Shown: one piece after another, positions 34,391 to 46,466 of the stretch
How the letters are laid out: the number at the start of each line of letters is the position of its first letter
Numbering within the stretch: the stretch's first letter is position 1
Assembly (NCBI GenBank): GCA_015501595.1
Contig: JADNRX010000015.1
Span: 339,187-403,186, forward strand
Origin: Hymenopellis radicata
Lineage: Eukaryota > Basidiomycota > Agaricomycetes > Agaricales > Physalacriaceae
Direction of reading: 5' to 3'
DNA: 64,000 bases
The notes under the pieces: generated by a model
Databases searched by the model: none
Seen by the model: the letters and a program-made list of their open reading frames with translations, nothing else
Told to the model about the DNA's origin: nothing
Position numbers and translations under genes: made by a program

Positions 34391-34630
34391 TAGTAATGTG
34401 GACTGTGGCACAGTGGCGAGCACCACCAATCCATTCCGGTCCTGTAATATGTGCCGTGGCGCAGTGGCAGGCACTGCCAATCCCTACCGGTCCTGACAGC
34501 TGGTGTGGCATTATATAAATGTGTGCTGTGGTGCAGTGGTGGGCACCGCCAATCCATTCCGGTCCTGTAATATGTGCTGTGGCGCAGTGGCGGGCACTGC
34601 CAATCCCTACCGGTGTGGCATTATATAATT
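34391..34630 (+). repeat. Tandem tRNA-like (A-box) repeat
   Basis: Four related units, arranged as two copies of a roughly 120-bp dimer. Each has TGTGGCGCAGTGG-type sequence, which fits the pol III A box, then GGGCACTGCCAATCC and ACCGGT. No B box follows. It looks like a fragment of a tRNA-derived SINE amplified in tandem. Confidence 0.55.
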
Positions 34631-34669
34631 AGTAACATGCCAAATAGTGGGTCCGTGAACAGTATAGTC

Positions 34670-34925
34670 AATAGACACATATTTGGCAAATTTGCCAAAT
34701 GCCTGCTTATCGACACAACAGTCAATGGGCATGATATTTGGCAAATGGAATATTATCGGCTAGCCCAGTTTCATGTATATGCTTTCATTAGGGAGCAGTA
34801 TTTAGTAGTAATTTGTCAAATAGATGCTGAGGCACGTTACTGATAATTTGCCAAACAGTGTCTATGGACTGACAGTCGTTGGATAACATGTTTGCCAAAC
34901 CAATGTTTGTCCTCAGACTAGGCTA
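34670..34925. repeat. TTTGGCAAA-motif repeat
   Basis: Seven forms of TTTGGCAAA or its complement TTTGCCAAA occur in 250 bp (for example 34681, 34737, 34888). The segment 34850-34925, inverted, resembles 17686-17780. It is probably part of an undefined transposon end. Confidence 0.45.
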
Positions 34926-35808
34926 TTTGGCACAAAACGTATTTTTGGCCTGCTCGAACTCGCCAATTTTGTCAAGGCGAGTATCCCTTCGGACAGATCG
35001 GGGGAGGTCCGGCAAACGTCTTGAAGAAGCAAAGTGGTCAACCGTCGTCGTCTCCGGAATAAATGTGCCCTGATCACGCTGAGAAGACGTGTCTGGATGG
35101 TTGGGCGACAGGTTCTGATCCTGCTCAGGCGGCGTCAATCCCCACAGAACGATATGGCGAGGAGCCTGAGCTCCTGTTCTCGCTGTAAGCTGATGCGAAA
35201 CTGGTTGATGAATTGCGATGGATGTAGGAATTGTCGGATCCGCAAGGCGCACGGCGATGGAACCATATTTGCCGGCAAACATCCAACAGGTACCGTCTCG
35301 TTCGTCTCGTTCTTTGAAAACGAGTTGGGCTGAGGTGAGCTGACGGGATCCATCGAAATCGCGTCCCGAACATAGGCTCAGGATATAGTGCCCATACCAA
35401 GGAACCGGCTCAACGGCGATGGAATATGAGGTCAGAGACATCACGACTTGAGCACCAGTGGTGATCTCCGCAAAGTCGCGCTCCGGGACGAGAAGTGGTG
35501 GGGGCATAGCTGCAGACCACGGGATTCGCGACAGCTAACATATACTATCTCAAAGACGATCGTCTCTCTAAATCAATGCAACTCACCACGTAAAAAGTCA
35601 GGAATATAAGACAGGCTGCCAACAAACATGTAATTGCGGCTGTACCAAGCAGGACTGTACATGACTGGAAATAAATTTGTGTCAAGAAAGTACAACCTCA
35701 ATGAATGGCCGCACTTACTACTCTGTATGGAGACCGCCACTTAGAAGACTGAGCTGGCCGTCGGAGAGTATCAGTGGACACCCAGTTTTGATGATGCTCA
35801 GCGTTCAT
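34923..35808 (-). CDS. Small membrane-anchored SUN-domain protein, C-terminally short
   Basis: Exons 35719-35808, 35587-35664 and 34923-35534 give 259 residues. Exon 2 encodes one hydrophobic helix (VLLGTAAITCLLAACLIFLTFYV). The SUN core follows: CWMFAGKYGSIAVRLADP, then APRHIVLWGL. SUN proteins span the inner nuclear membrane and bind KASH partners; fungi also have a shorter SUN-like family in the secretory pathway. The final SUN strand block with the usual SNWG and Cys residues is missing. The reading frame ends in unrelated sequence just where the TTTGGCAAA repeat begins, so the gene is probably truncated by an insertion. Confidence 0.65.
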
Positions 35809-36115
35809 AGGTTATAAGACAGCAGTGGCCGAGGTCGAGGTCAAGGTATAATCAGAAACGTGTAGGAGTGGCAAACGCGTGAAGCGATCGCGCACGTGAC
35901 CATATCTATTTTCAGCCGAAGCTAAGCTTTGTTTCGATCACTCATCGCCAAAGGCACTTTGTTCTTAATGGCCGCAGGCGTCAATATGCACGTGGATAAT
36001 TGCTCTTTACTTTCGCCATCTGGTTGCTCCGTCTCCAAATACAAATCTCTTGCGCCTCCGCTTCACTACAGCTGGTATCATTACTGTTCATGGGTGTGTA
36101 GTCTCCAATTCTCTA

Positions 36116-36397
36116 CCATTGCAATGCTAATGCAGTCGCGCCTGTAGTCAACCCCGGGAAAAGGAAACATTGCGATAGTTTCACTCCATCAAAGAAAGCA
36201 CGAGTGGCATCTTTACCGTCACCTCCGCCGACTACTCAGCGACACCATTGCAATGCTACTGCAGTCGCGCCTGCAGTGAACCCCGGGAAAAGGAAGCGCA
36301 CCGATACAGCCACAGGTGTCACTCCATCAAAGAAAGCTCGAGTGGTCTCTTCACCGTCACCTCCGCCGACTACTCAGCGACATCGGAAGAAACCGTC
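36116..36397 (+). repeat. In-frame duplication of a basic Pro/Ser segment
   Basis: Units at 36116-36244 (129 bp) and 36245-36397 (153 bp) are similar throughout; the second has a 24-bp insertion. Both lengths are multiples of three. Each encodes NPGKRK, TPSKKARV and SPPPTTQRH, so each adds a nuclear-localisation-like KKAR cluster. Confidence 0.8.
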
Positions 36398-39300
36398 TCG
36401 TAAGTCGCTGTCGTTTCGCTGGCCACTTTTCTTGAACTTTCACAGATATAACTTCGCGAAAGGATGCCAGCACATCTGATGAGAACACTGCTGAGAAATA
36501 CGCTGAGTTCACGTTCCGAGCGCAGGCCGCTCGAACAGTTCCCCCCACACCTGCATCTACACGGAAGCCTGTTCCTCGTATGTTTACTCTCCGCTCCTGC
36601 TGTTTGCTACCAGCGGGACTCACTTTCTCCTAAGAACAATACCTCAAGGGAGTATACGTCGACGAGGACCTGGAGATGGAGGAGATAGACGAGGATGCCG
36701 TCGATAATGGCACCAAGTCCGCTATAGAACAAGAAGGAGAGTATGCGCTGGGCGTTGAAGTCGACGAGGATCCGACGCTGGGCTCCGCAGAGGACGAATT
36801 TCAAAGTGGTACCTCCTATATGAATTTCCCGCAGAAGACCATGCCCAATCATCACCGGAGCTCTGGCATCGACGGCGAAGACGGAATCGCGTCTGCTGTG
36901 GAAGAGGTAGACGAAGACGAGATGCTGGGACATGAAGTTGACGAGGATGAGATGCTGGGCCCTGAGGTCGACGAGGACGAACTTCAAAGCGTCAGCTCGG
37001 ATGTGGACGAGGCGATCCCCCGAAGGGTTATAGTCGATTACGCCTCCGATTCTGACTTCGCCGACGACGAAGGCATCGAGTTCGACGTGGGAGAGGTGAT
37101 TGAGGAGATTGATGAGGATGCGTTTTGGGGGGCTGAGGTCGACGAGGACGAGCTTCAAAGCGTCAGCTCGGATGTGGACGAGGCGATCCCCCGAAGGGTT
37201 ATAGTCGATTACGCCTCCGATTCTGACATCGCCGACGATGAAGGCGTCGAGTCCGACATGGAAGAGGTTGATATACTGGGCTCTGAAGTTGACGAAGACG
37301 AGCTACTGGGCTCTGAAGTTGATGAGGATGAGATGCTGGGCACTGAGGTCGACGAGGACGAGCTTCAAAGCGTCAGCTCGGATGTGGACGAGGCGATCCC
37401 CCGAAGGGTTATCGTCGATTACGCCTCCGATTCTGATATCGCCGACGACGAAGGCATCGAGTTCGACGTGGGAGAGGTGATTGAGGAGATTGATGAGGAT
37501 GCGTTTTGGGGGGCTGAGGTCGACGAGGACGAGCTTCAAAGCGTCAGCTCGGATGTGGACGAGGCGATCCCCCGAAGGGTTATAGTCGATTACGCCTCCG
37601 ATTCTGACATCGCCGACGACGAAGGCATCGAGTTCGACGTGGGAGAGGTGATTGAGGAGATTGACGAGGATGCGTTTTGGGGGGCTGAGGTTAATGAGGA
37701 CGATATGTTGGGCGATGAAGTTGACGAGGACGAGCTTCAAAGCGTTAGCTCGGATGTGGACGAGGCGATCCCCCGAAGGGTTATGGTCGATTACGCCTCG
37801 GATTCTGACATCGCCGACGAAGGCATCGAGTTCGACGTGGGAGAGGTGATTGAGGAGATTGATGAGGATGCGTTTTGGGGGGCTGAGGTTAATGAGGACG
37901 ATATGTTGGGCGATGAAGTTGACGAGGACGATCTCCAGAGCACCACTTCCTCTATACCAGAGCAAGAGGCGTCGGTCATTTTCGAGCTGGGCCCCGAATC
38001 TGATGTGAGGATGGACGCAGATTCTGGTGAGGACTTCACAGCGGACCTGATGGACATGAGTTCTGCCTCTGACTCAGAAATGGACGATATCATCGACGGT
38101 CCGGTCCTTCTGCGTATTATGTCCTGCTCTGAGACTGACAAAATATCCTTTCAGATAATTCACGCCCTAGAGCCGGTCCGGCCAACATTGCTCGTCATGC
38201 GGGAGCCCGTCCACCCGCTCCCGTAAAGGAGCCTTCGCACCCACGTCAAATCCCTCATGGGCGTGCACAACCTGGGCCGAGTAAGACGCCCCCCCCTCCG
38301 CGTCGAACGGGTGAGTCCGCTCCCACAATTAATCATACCCCCCTTCATCGCGCACTGCGTGCTGAACCTCCACCAGGAAATATACAACCCCAACGTGATC
38401 CACACCCTCGGCTTGCTGGCCTGACTGCTACTATGCCAGCTCCACGTCAAGCTCGAGCCTTTCTAGCTGACAATGCGCCCACACAACCAGCGCGTCCCCA
38501 AGCTGGGAGAACAGCACCGCGTCAGACACGCCCTCCAGCTGCGTCTGTTAATACATCTGCTCGACCTCAAGCTCGAGTTCGAGCTAATAATCCGCCCGTC
38601 ACACAACCTTCACATATTCAAAACGCCCCACCACCCACACGCCCTCCAGCTGCGTCTGGTAATGGTCCAGTCCGACGAGAAGCCCGCTCTCAAGTTGATC
38701 CGCATAATACAGCACCGCCCTCTCGTCAACGTCACGCTCAGCCTGCGCCAGCTAACCATGCGCCGCAGCCACATCGAAGACACCCTCGAGACAACGATAC
38801 ACCCCCGCGTCAAGCCCAGCGTCAACCTTCTTCAAGTGCAACACCCCGTCAAGGGCGCCCTCCCGCCGTACAAGCTAACAACGTCGCGCCTCGTCAAGTC
38901 CAAGCCGCGTCAGGCACTAATATCCCACCGGCGCGTCAAAGACGAACTACTGGGAATTCTAGACAACCACCCGGCGCTCAGCCTGCTCCAGCTAGTCAAC
39001 CCGCTCCGTCCGTGCCGCGTAACGCGGTTCATGGCAACAGAGGACGTCCTCGGGGAGATGCTCCCCAGCCACAGAATGCTCCAGAGCCTGAAGCTAACCC
39101 TCAGCGGCGTAAAAAGACGCCAAAGCGTGTCATTCGCTTCAGTCAAGTTCCTGCACAAGTACAACCGGTATGTCTTCTCTTTGAAACGTTACATCCCACT
39201 CAAGATCAAACAGGATGTTTTGGGAAAACAGAAAGATCCTGTTCTAGTGCTAAGGGTATGTTCTGGTCATCGATAATGGTACTGTTTTGACGTATTGTTC

Positions 39301-40180
39301 TGCAGGAGAAGGTTCGGGATGTTCTGAGTAGCTTCCCAGAGTCGGAGGCTAGCTATACCCAAGTTGAGAGGTTCAAAGCTCGGCCGCTCTCTCGAAATGG
39401 CCCAGCGGGACAACGACGGGATTACGATTTAGTAGGAGACCTTGGCACGGCTTGGAACAAACAACTCATCGGGCTTCTTGTGGAGGAGGCAAAGCGAGAT
39501 CCCGTAGTTTGTCAGTTCGCAGCCTCGGATATTCTGCACGCGGTGAAGACAAATTTCCGCTATACGCGAAATGCGTTCAAAAAGCGGTTGTACCCCGAAA
39601 CCGACGCTCCCCCCCCTCCCGAGACTGTCAGAGCGAAGCAAGTAGCCCTGAATGCGTACAATCGGCGGAAGAAGGCGAGTTCTCCTCGTAGCTTGATTCC
39701 CACGGAGCGTTAATATCTCTTCAGCGACACGAATACCGCATGCGAGGATTGTGGTATTTCAAAAATGTCGACGATAGCGTCAAAAGGAACTATGACCTCA
39801 TGGACAGCATGGACACGACCGCTCACAGTGACGATGAGGAGGATGGGAAAGGGTGTTATGTTGCAAAACACCCGGTGTGGCGCACTAAAAATCCCATCAT
39901 TCAAGATTTCTTTAGGACTCCCGATATCCTTTTCTTCTCTAGGCGCTTTCATGGTGACGACTTCAAGCATCAGAAGCAAGGACCATTACCGTCTATCCGA
40001 ACCCATCCTGACATCGTGGACGAACAGGCTAGACCGCCATCCGGTCTACCACGTAACTTTTATGATGAACGATGGTTGAAGAAGTTCGAACATAGGAACC
40101 CTCTCCTTGCTACCCAGCTTGATATCCAACCGGCGCTCGATTTGAAGGACCTCGTGTTTTCGAAGCGCGTTGACCGGTGA
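36117..40180 (+). CDS. Large low-complexity protein with acidic tandem repeats (5' end unresolved)
   Basis: From 36117 the exons are: to 36399, 36446-36577, 36635-38113, 38155-39167, 39214-39255, 39306-39674 and 39725-40180, about 1,250 residues, all in phase. Exon 3 has about five copies of a 55-58-residue acidic unit (VDEDELQSVSSDVDEAIP, VDYASDSD, EEIDEDAFWGAEV). Exon 4 is Pro/Arg/Gln-rich with repeats of RPPAASVN type. The C-terminal 290 residues look folded (GDLGTAWNKQLIGLLVEEAK, YRMRGLWYFKNVDDS, VWRTKNPIIQDFF). The last intron starts with GC. The first coding exon is upstream near 35960-36110 but I could not fix it. Function unknown; a chromatin or nuclear role is inferred only from charge. 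Confidence 0.6.
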
Positions 40181-40443
40181 AGTCCTATCACTAGCCTCAT
40201 GCCTCTCTACTTAACTTTTAGCAGGCTTCGTAATAAGGTCCTTTATTCGGACATTGGGGCCGAAAGGCAAATCGGCCAATAAGTCGACTCGGAGTACAGA
40301 CATTTTGAGTTCTGGATAGTGGCGTTCAAGTTGCTTACGATTGTGATTGATTTTCACGACTTTGTATGTTCAAGTATCAATATGCATAGATATATACTGC
40401 TGTTTCGGCGATGTAATGCTCAGTTATCGGTGCAGAACCGCAG

Positions 40444-43400
40444 ATGGTCGAAGAAGACGGAGAGAATGGTGGTCAGAAGCAAGTGAATAAAAGTTCCGTG
40501 GGCGGGGCGTCACCAGTGATGAATACCCCTGCCGATGCACATTCGGATAGACCCGAATGTGCATCGGCATTGCAGGACAAATCTGGCACTTTCGCCTTAG
40601 GTAATGCTTTCCTCCTTGTTTTAGACCATCACGTCTGTAAACGCGTCAATGTAAGTGCTCACATCGATAGTATACACCGCTTTCTCTCAATATTGTTCTC
40701 AGATGTCTGCTGTTGCCAAGTTCCTCGATCTTGAAGCATTGGATGAGGAGTTTGAGGATGACGACGCCAACTTGGGCGATGAAGATGTGTTTGAAGGTCC
40801 GCGATGCGCAGCTACAGCTATAGCAAGATACTGACCACTTACAGACTTCATTGCAGCCGATGAAAACATTTCATCTTCCGCCCCAGCCCAAGTGCTACCT
40901 GCTTCAACGGGTTTGTTCGGTGCCAAAGGCCGTCTCTTCCGTCAATTCGCAGCAATCGAGGACCATTATGACTCTTCGACTTCTTCCCTTCCATCGGCAC
41001 ATACCCAAGACGAATCTGACCCCAATCCACGCGAAACTCCCAATGACCCAGACGGCGACGATCCCATTGATCATCACTGGACGGACACTACTCGTATATG
41101 CGACGACATATCTGCGTTGGCCGAAAACGCTGTAAAGCTTACTTACACCTTGCTGTTATATTCCTTTAACCAGGTATGGCTTCTCACCTTTGCCTGTATA
41201 TACTCTTCTAACTATTCATTCAGTCGGGAACAGCGAGGAACGTTCAACACCGGTTGATTGCCCTACGCGACGAAGCTCAAGAGAAGGCCTTCGACGTTGT
41301 AGACAGCTGGCTTATTAAGATAGCTCAGCGAACCAAACTATATATCCTTTTGGATTTACATCCTCCCCGTCACTCACCGCGCGACACATATTCCATCTCC
41401 CAATTCGAACAGTTCCTACACAGTCATTTCCCTTCCATTAATACATCGTCCCGTCTCGCTATCAACGACCTGCATGAAAAACAAGCCGCGCTGCGATGCA
41501 GAACCCCCTCCTACACTAACTGGGCAGCCAAGTGGGTCACCATTCGTGCAGGGAAGTACGATGGCGATGTGGGCTTCGCTATAACCGGCGATTCATACTA
41601 CGATGTGTTGATTCTACCTCGGATAGACGCATCAGAATACACCACCGTCCTGAACTCGAACGGAAAGCGTATCAGGACGTCATTTCACCACCGTCCGTCT
41701 CCTTCCTTATTGCAGTACGAGGGCCTCAGCCTCAAACGGCACATAAAAGGCCCCTCCATCATGTCATACACCGAGCGAGGCTTCGTCGACTCCGTCTACG
41801 CGATATATGACTCTTTGCCCAACAAACGATTTCTAGACGATCTGCAAGTCGTCAAATGTCGCCGAGAAACGCTGTGTGAAGCATTGCACATCCACCCGCA
41901 TTCGCATGCTCTTTTCCTCCAGTCGACCTCCCAGTATATACACCGCCCTAACATTCCCTATCCCGCCGCGTGGCGTTTATTCAAAAACGACCTCGTGGAG
42001 TTCCCCACCTCCGCTGTAGCTGATGAAGAGGAAGAACCCGACGATCCATTGCCGACATCACCAATTACTCTGAGGGGCAGAATATTCGATATCTACGAGG
42101 ACACAGTGGAAATCGAACTTGAACCTCAGTTCGAGGACTGGTCGATGATGGAAGTATGGTCGAATAAAGTCGTAAAGTGCCTCGACCTCAATGAGTTTGT
42201 GACTGTACAGCTGTCCGAAGAGAAGGTGATTGGTGGCTGGATAATGGCCAAGTCCCCTCGTACCATGGATATCTTTCTCCAAGACAGCTTTCAAGACACG
42301 TATATTGCCAAGGTACGTCCCATGTCGTACAATTCATCGAAGACGTCCCTACTAACATAATTCTAGATGATGACAGCCTATCGCAATGCATGTCGACGTG
42401 TCGAACACTCAGACGACTTACGATACGCGGTCGGCCTGAGAACTGGACAGTCCCCAGAAAAGCACCCACAAGTCAACCCGGATATGTTGCCCTCACCTTT
42501 ACCAAAACCCGTGCATTCATCATCCTACTATACAGGCTCCGCCCCTTGGCTCGGTACAAACATCGTTATTACGCACGGTATTCATAAAGGTCGGCGGGCG
42601 AACGTTGTTGACGTGGAGCTGTCGGAGAAAGACGACAGTGGTCTTCTGATTCAATGTGTACTATACGGTCAGACTACTCAGGGATCACCCACTTTGTCCA
42701 TCGGTTACACTCACGTCGTCGATGAACGGTAAGTTAGTAACTGATTCATCGTGTTTGGCGGCTGACGGTGTGCAGGACAGGGTGGCCCCTCCGCGTAGCT
42801 TTGCCTTTGAGTAACGCCCAAAGCGATCGCGGCTTCAGAGGCAACGAACCTTATTTTGTGCGTGAAATCAAGACCAGCTGGCAAACACGCATCGATTCCC
42901 GTCCTCCCCCAACTATCAGTTCGGACCTCAACTCTCCCCTTGACGCCTCTGACGTCCATTGGCTACTTTTACCTTGCCTCATCGATCGAGACGTCGAAGT
43001 CGTTTGGACAAACTCAAAAGCAAAACGCCCACGGCCTTTCGTAGTGAGACCTGTTCGTTACGGCTCCTCCGTGGAAGTGCGCATTCGAGAGAAGGCCGGT
43101 TGTAACGGCAAAGCAGTACCAGCCACTAACTTGTCGCCTAAACATCCCGGCCGGAAAGCAGACAAACTCAACCGATGGATGTGCATCCGGGGTTATTACA
43201 AGGGAACATTCTGGCGCGGCCTTCAGTTCCACAGTGCAGCTTCGGCTGGTGTCGACAACGATAAGGTGATTCGAAAGGCACAGTGGTCTGCTTTTCAAGT
43301 TGAAGTGGTCCCGGGCGAGAAAGACCGGGATCTTAACGTGCAGGAGCTTATTCTCGACGAGGATCTAGTGGCACTAGTCGATTCTATGCACGAACGTTCG

Positions 43401-43487
43401 CTAAACGAAGAGTACGGAACGCGTCGGGTAGGTACACAGGTCAAGGTAGATGATCCGTTCTTGATTAGTGTAGATGACTTGGCATAA
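40444..43487 (+). CDS. KOW-motif (Spt5-like) protein, about 930 aa
   Basis: Exons 40444-40650, 40703-40796, 40845-41173, 41224-42312, 42367-42728 and 42776-43487 keep phase. The second exon begins MSAVAKFLDLEALDEEFEDDD, an acidic start like Spt5. Around residues 315-345 a KOW motif is visible (VTIRAGKYDGDVGFAI then VLILPRI); a second KOW-like segment is GSAPWLGTNIVITHGIHKGRRANVV. Spt5 contacts RNA polymerase II through such domains; here the NGN domain is not obvious, so this may be one of the diverged Spt5-like proteins expanded in mushrooms. Translation may instead start at 40703. The first exon contains the hairpin at 40530. Confidence 0.65.
40530..40569. repeat. 17-bp perfect inverted repeat inside an exon
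   Basis: TGCCGATGCACATTCGG (40530-40546) and its exact complement CCGAATGTGCATCGGCA (40553-40569) are separated by six bases. The arm core CGATGCACATTCGGA is shared with the larger hairpin at 48606. Confidence 0.95.
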
Positions 43488-43668
43488 GTCGCATGTAACA
43501 TTTTTCGTATACTATAATACAACCATTTCGACTCAGCTATCTATCCTCTTTGCCGCGCCATGTGGCGGTCCATCGGAAGCATACGTTGAGTTCGAAGTCG
43601 CCTTTAGTGTCATTGCATTAACGTTTCTGAAATTGGAATCAATGAATTCTATAAGAAAAGTACTACTT
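43488..43668. other. Convergent 3' flanks
   Basis: Short A/T-rich gap between two convergent genes. Nothing else seen. Confidence 0.4.
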
Positions 43669-45009
43669 CTAGTCAGATATCAAGAGGGCCTCTTTCTGGA
43701 TGAGGCGCGACTCTGTCACAGCCTCCGGACGTGGCCCCAGTCCAAAAATAGTTTGTCCCGCCATGGCCACAAGATCGACTTCACCATCTATCCTCAGCAG
43801 GTTGGTAAGCCTCATACCAACAAGCTTCAGTACACGCCTTTTTATCAACACGCTTTCGGGAACACCATCCCGCCTGGCATCTCCCGTTAAAAGATCGATT
43901 TCTGTAAGTAGTCGAGTCAGGCCGAGCCTCGCTTTCTTGAGGTCGAAAAGTGCACGGGACAGGCGGATCCGCGTGTCAACAAGGATATCGAAGCAAGCCG
44001 TCGACCGTGCATACCACCATTTCCAGGGGAAATAGCCGCTTTTCCTAGCGGAAATCTCGATGCAGATACCGGAGTATGTAGCGTCGACAGCACCGATAAC
44101 AAGATCCAATTGCTCTCGGGCAATGATTCCAGAGCTTGTTGCCTTGTTCATGGCATCTGCGATGTTTAGGGCTCGATCTGGGCGCGTCAAGGTGGCAGAG
44201 AACTGCAGCGTGTACGGATCCACCTCATGGTAGGAGATGAGAAGACTATTGGAATGAATCAGGTTGACGACGGGCCATGACAAGGGATGATGACCCACAA
44301 ATCTAGCTCGTCGCGCATGGTCGTGACAAAAACTTCCAAGTCTAATACGGCCGCCCAGCTAGCCACGTCTAGGAAATCTACCCGACCCTGAAGTTCATCA
44401 CCTTCAGGGTCGCGAAGGGTATAGCAGTCAGACCAGTCAAGTCGGATTTGACGCGTGTTATATTCCCGTGAGACATCCCAGCTAATTCTGCCAGCACGGA
44501 AGCCCCCCAGCCCTCGTTTCTTTCAAGAGGGTCAATATCCTTGATCAACGCTTCACGTGTCGTGCAGAGTCCGAAGAAGTTGCGATTTTTGATCAGAGCC
44601 ACCTTGCAGATTGGGGGCTCAGCCGGCGCGTAGAGCGCAAACACGACAGTCGACACGAGTCCCAGAGTAATCATAATGCCGACGACCATTCTTCTGAAAG
44701 GATGCCTCTTGTCAGATGATGATGATTCAGATGAATGGTCGGGTGATTCGTTGGATATGAGTGCATGATCCGCGGGCGGGCACGAATGGTCGGCTGTACG
44801 AGAATGGGCGGCAATTCTGGAGAATACGAAAGAGATGACGCCTTCCCAGAATTGAGGGTCGAGGCCGTACGAGGTTATTAAGCCACAGATGGAATTGTAG
44901 AGAACTGTGTTACAAGTGAGAAAAATATCATCTGGAGAAGAGAGAACACACCACTCATCCAACTCATCATTTTGAAAATAGTCTTGATGGTGGTAGGTAC
45001 CTTACTCAT
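43669..45009 (-). CDS. Single-pass membrane protein, 413 aa, with one-base frameshift
   Basis: Exons 44952-45009, 44299-44904 and 43669-44245. A 47-nt first intron and a second intron at 44246-44298 join in phase only if one C is added to the CCCCCC run at 44503-44508; then 414 codons result. Features: a Ser/Asp-rich N-terminal region, one transmembrane helix (MVVGIMITLGLVSTVVFAL), and a large C-terminal domain (ELQGRVDFLDVASWAAVL, ISYHEVDPYTLQFSAT, LDLVIGAVDATYSGICIEIS). No family recognised. The start is 143 bp from the divergent gene at 45153. Confidence 0.55.
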
Positions 45010-45152
45010 GTTGGTGGGTGGCTTTGAACTCGTTTGTGATCAAGAGACGCTGTCAGCCGATCGGCCAAGACAAGGCATCACGTGCGCGCGAATGTGGACG
45101 CGTGCGATCATTCAGGGTTAAAACTCCCACATCCGTTTCCTTTCAGTCACCC
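45010..45152. promoter_or_regulatory. Shared divergent promoter region
   Basis: Only 143 bp separate the start codons of the minus-strand membrane protein and the plus-strand WD-type protein, so both promoters must overlap here. It contains gcatcacgtgcgcgc, a CACGTG E-box. No TATA box stands out. Confidence 0.4.
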
Positions 45153-46466
45153 ATGGACGCATCCAAAATCCGTTATTTCGCAGAAAAACGTCTTAAATCT
45201 GCCCTTACTGTCTCCATCGGGGCTTTCTCTGATGAATGCACCTATCTGGCTCTTGCGCGAGGGCCACGAATCACTATAGTGGCAACCTCTGATGCTCTAT
45301 GCGATCCTATCTATTACCAAGACGCCGATTCGGACGTCACGGCGCTGCTCTGGCTATCCGACAACATTCTCATTGCGGGGTACGCTAGTGGAAACTTCGT
45401 TACGACACGAATCACCTACACATACGTGCGTGGCAGCCAGTAGGAAAACACATGGTCTGATAGGTTCACAGCATCGGGTCCAAGGGGAGGCCTTTGGTCT
45501 CCGCGCCTTTCCTAATAGCAGTATCGTCGCCATGCTCAAAGGATCGTCCCGAAATAGGTTGGTTTTGGCCAGTGAAAGCAATGTGCAGTTATGGCGTTCG
45601 ACTTGGATCTCTCGGCTTGAATCTGGTTTACCAAGGTGGATCTTCGACAAGCAGTTGACGCTATCCACCAATCAGCCGGTCTTGGCACTATCGTGGTCCT
45701 ATCGCAGCCCAAAGGACCTGTTCATAGTCCATCCGCAAGGCATCATGTAGGCAGCTGCTCTCTCCGTATGCGAAATCTTACTGATCGAATCCCCTCCAGG
45801 GAGTGGGATGTCAGACATAATAAGCAGTCCGAGATCTTCAAACGACCTTCGAATAGCGAAATGTAAGTGATTGCAGCCTGATTTGTGACACATTTGTGCT
45901 AAGCCGCCGGTTTGTCAGCCTTCGGATCTCATGGGACGGTCGACGAGTAATACTGGTAGTTCACCAGGCTGAATGCCGCACTTTCAAGTGCCTGGACATC
46001 TTCACGGGAATTTGGACGCACTTTTCGGCGCCGGACCTGGACAATCAGGAAGCAAAGACAAATGACAAGGTTGAGGTTACCTTTACCCACGACGATAAGC
46101 TGCTCCTGCTTGGAACCTCGGGCTCCGAGCGCCTGATACTGTGGGATCTCACGGCGAGTGACCAAGAGGTTCTGAAAATTATTCATGACTGGACTCCGGG
46201 GGAGGACGCCACTTTATTGATGATTCCTGTGCGTGGCCTTGGAGGATGCTGTTCATTGAAGACTGACTTTGGCTACATAGGCATATCCTAGGGTTGGCCT
46301 ATGGAGGACTGTGCATACTTTTGCGTCTATCCGAGGGTCCAGGACAATGGTTTGGGAAGCATCGGAATCAAAGATTGGGCTGCGAGGAACCCTTGTTCTT
46401 CTTTCCTTATGCAGTCTTTGCATGCTATGCGTATGGTACGTAGCATCTGTTAATATGGAACTTTGA
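45153..46466 (+). CDS. WD40-like beta-propeller protein
   Basis: Exons start at 45153-45425 and 45472 onward, with three further short introns (after about 45748, 45859 and 46229). Repeat-like blocks include FSDECTYLALARGPRITIV, ALLWLSDNILIAGYASG, LVLASESNVQLWRS, ISWDGRRVILVVHQ and FTHDDKLLLLGTSGSERLILWDL. These follow the WD/propeller pattern, though few repeats end in a strict WD. The last exon (46281-46466) adds a hydrophobic segment. The partner or pathway is unknown. Confidence 0.55.

Noticed and set aside
35346..35418. A possible 68-nt intron inside the SUN exon
   Set aside because: Removing it shifts the frame and destroys the SUN core, so the exon is read through.
37303..37965. 220-codon minus-strand frame
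   Set aside because: It is the antisense of the acidic tandem repeats, which leave the opposite strand open by codon bias.
38473..39276. 267-codon frame overlapping the Pro/Arg-rich exon
   Set aside because: It runs in another frame of a low-complexity exon whose in-phase reading connects to both neighbouring exons.
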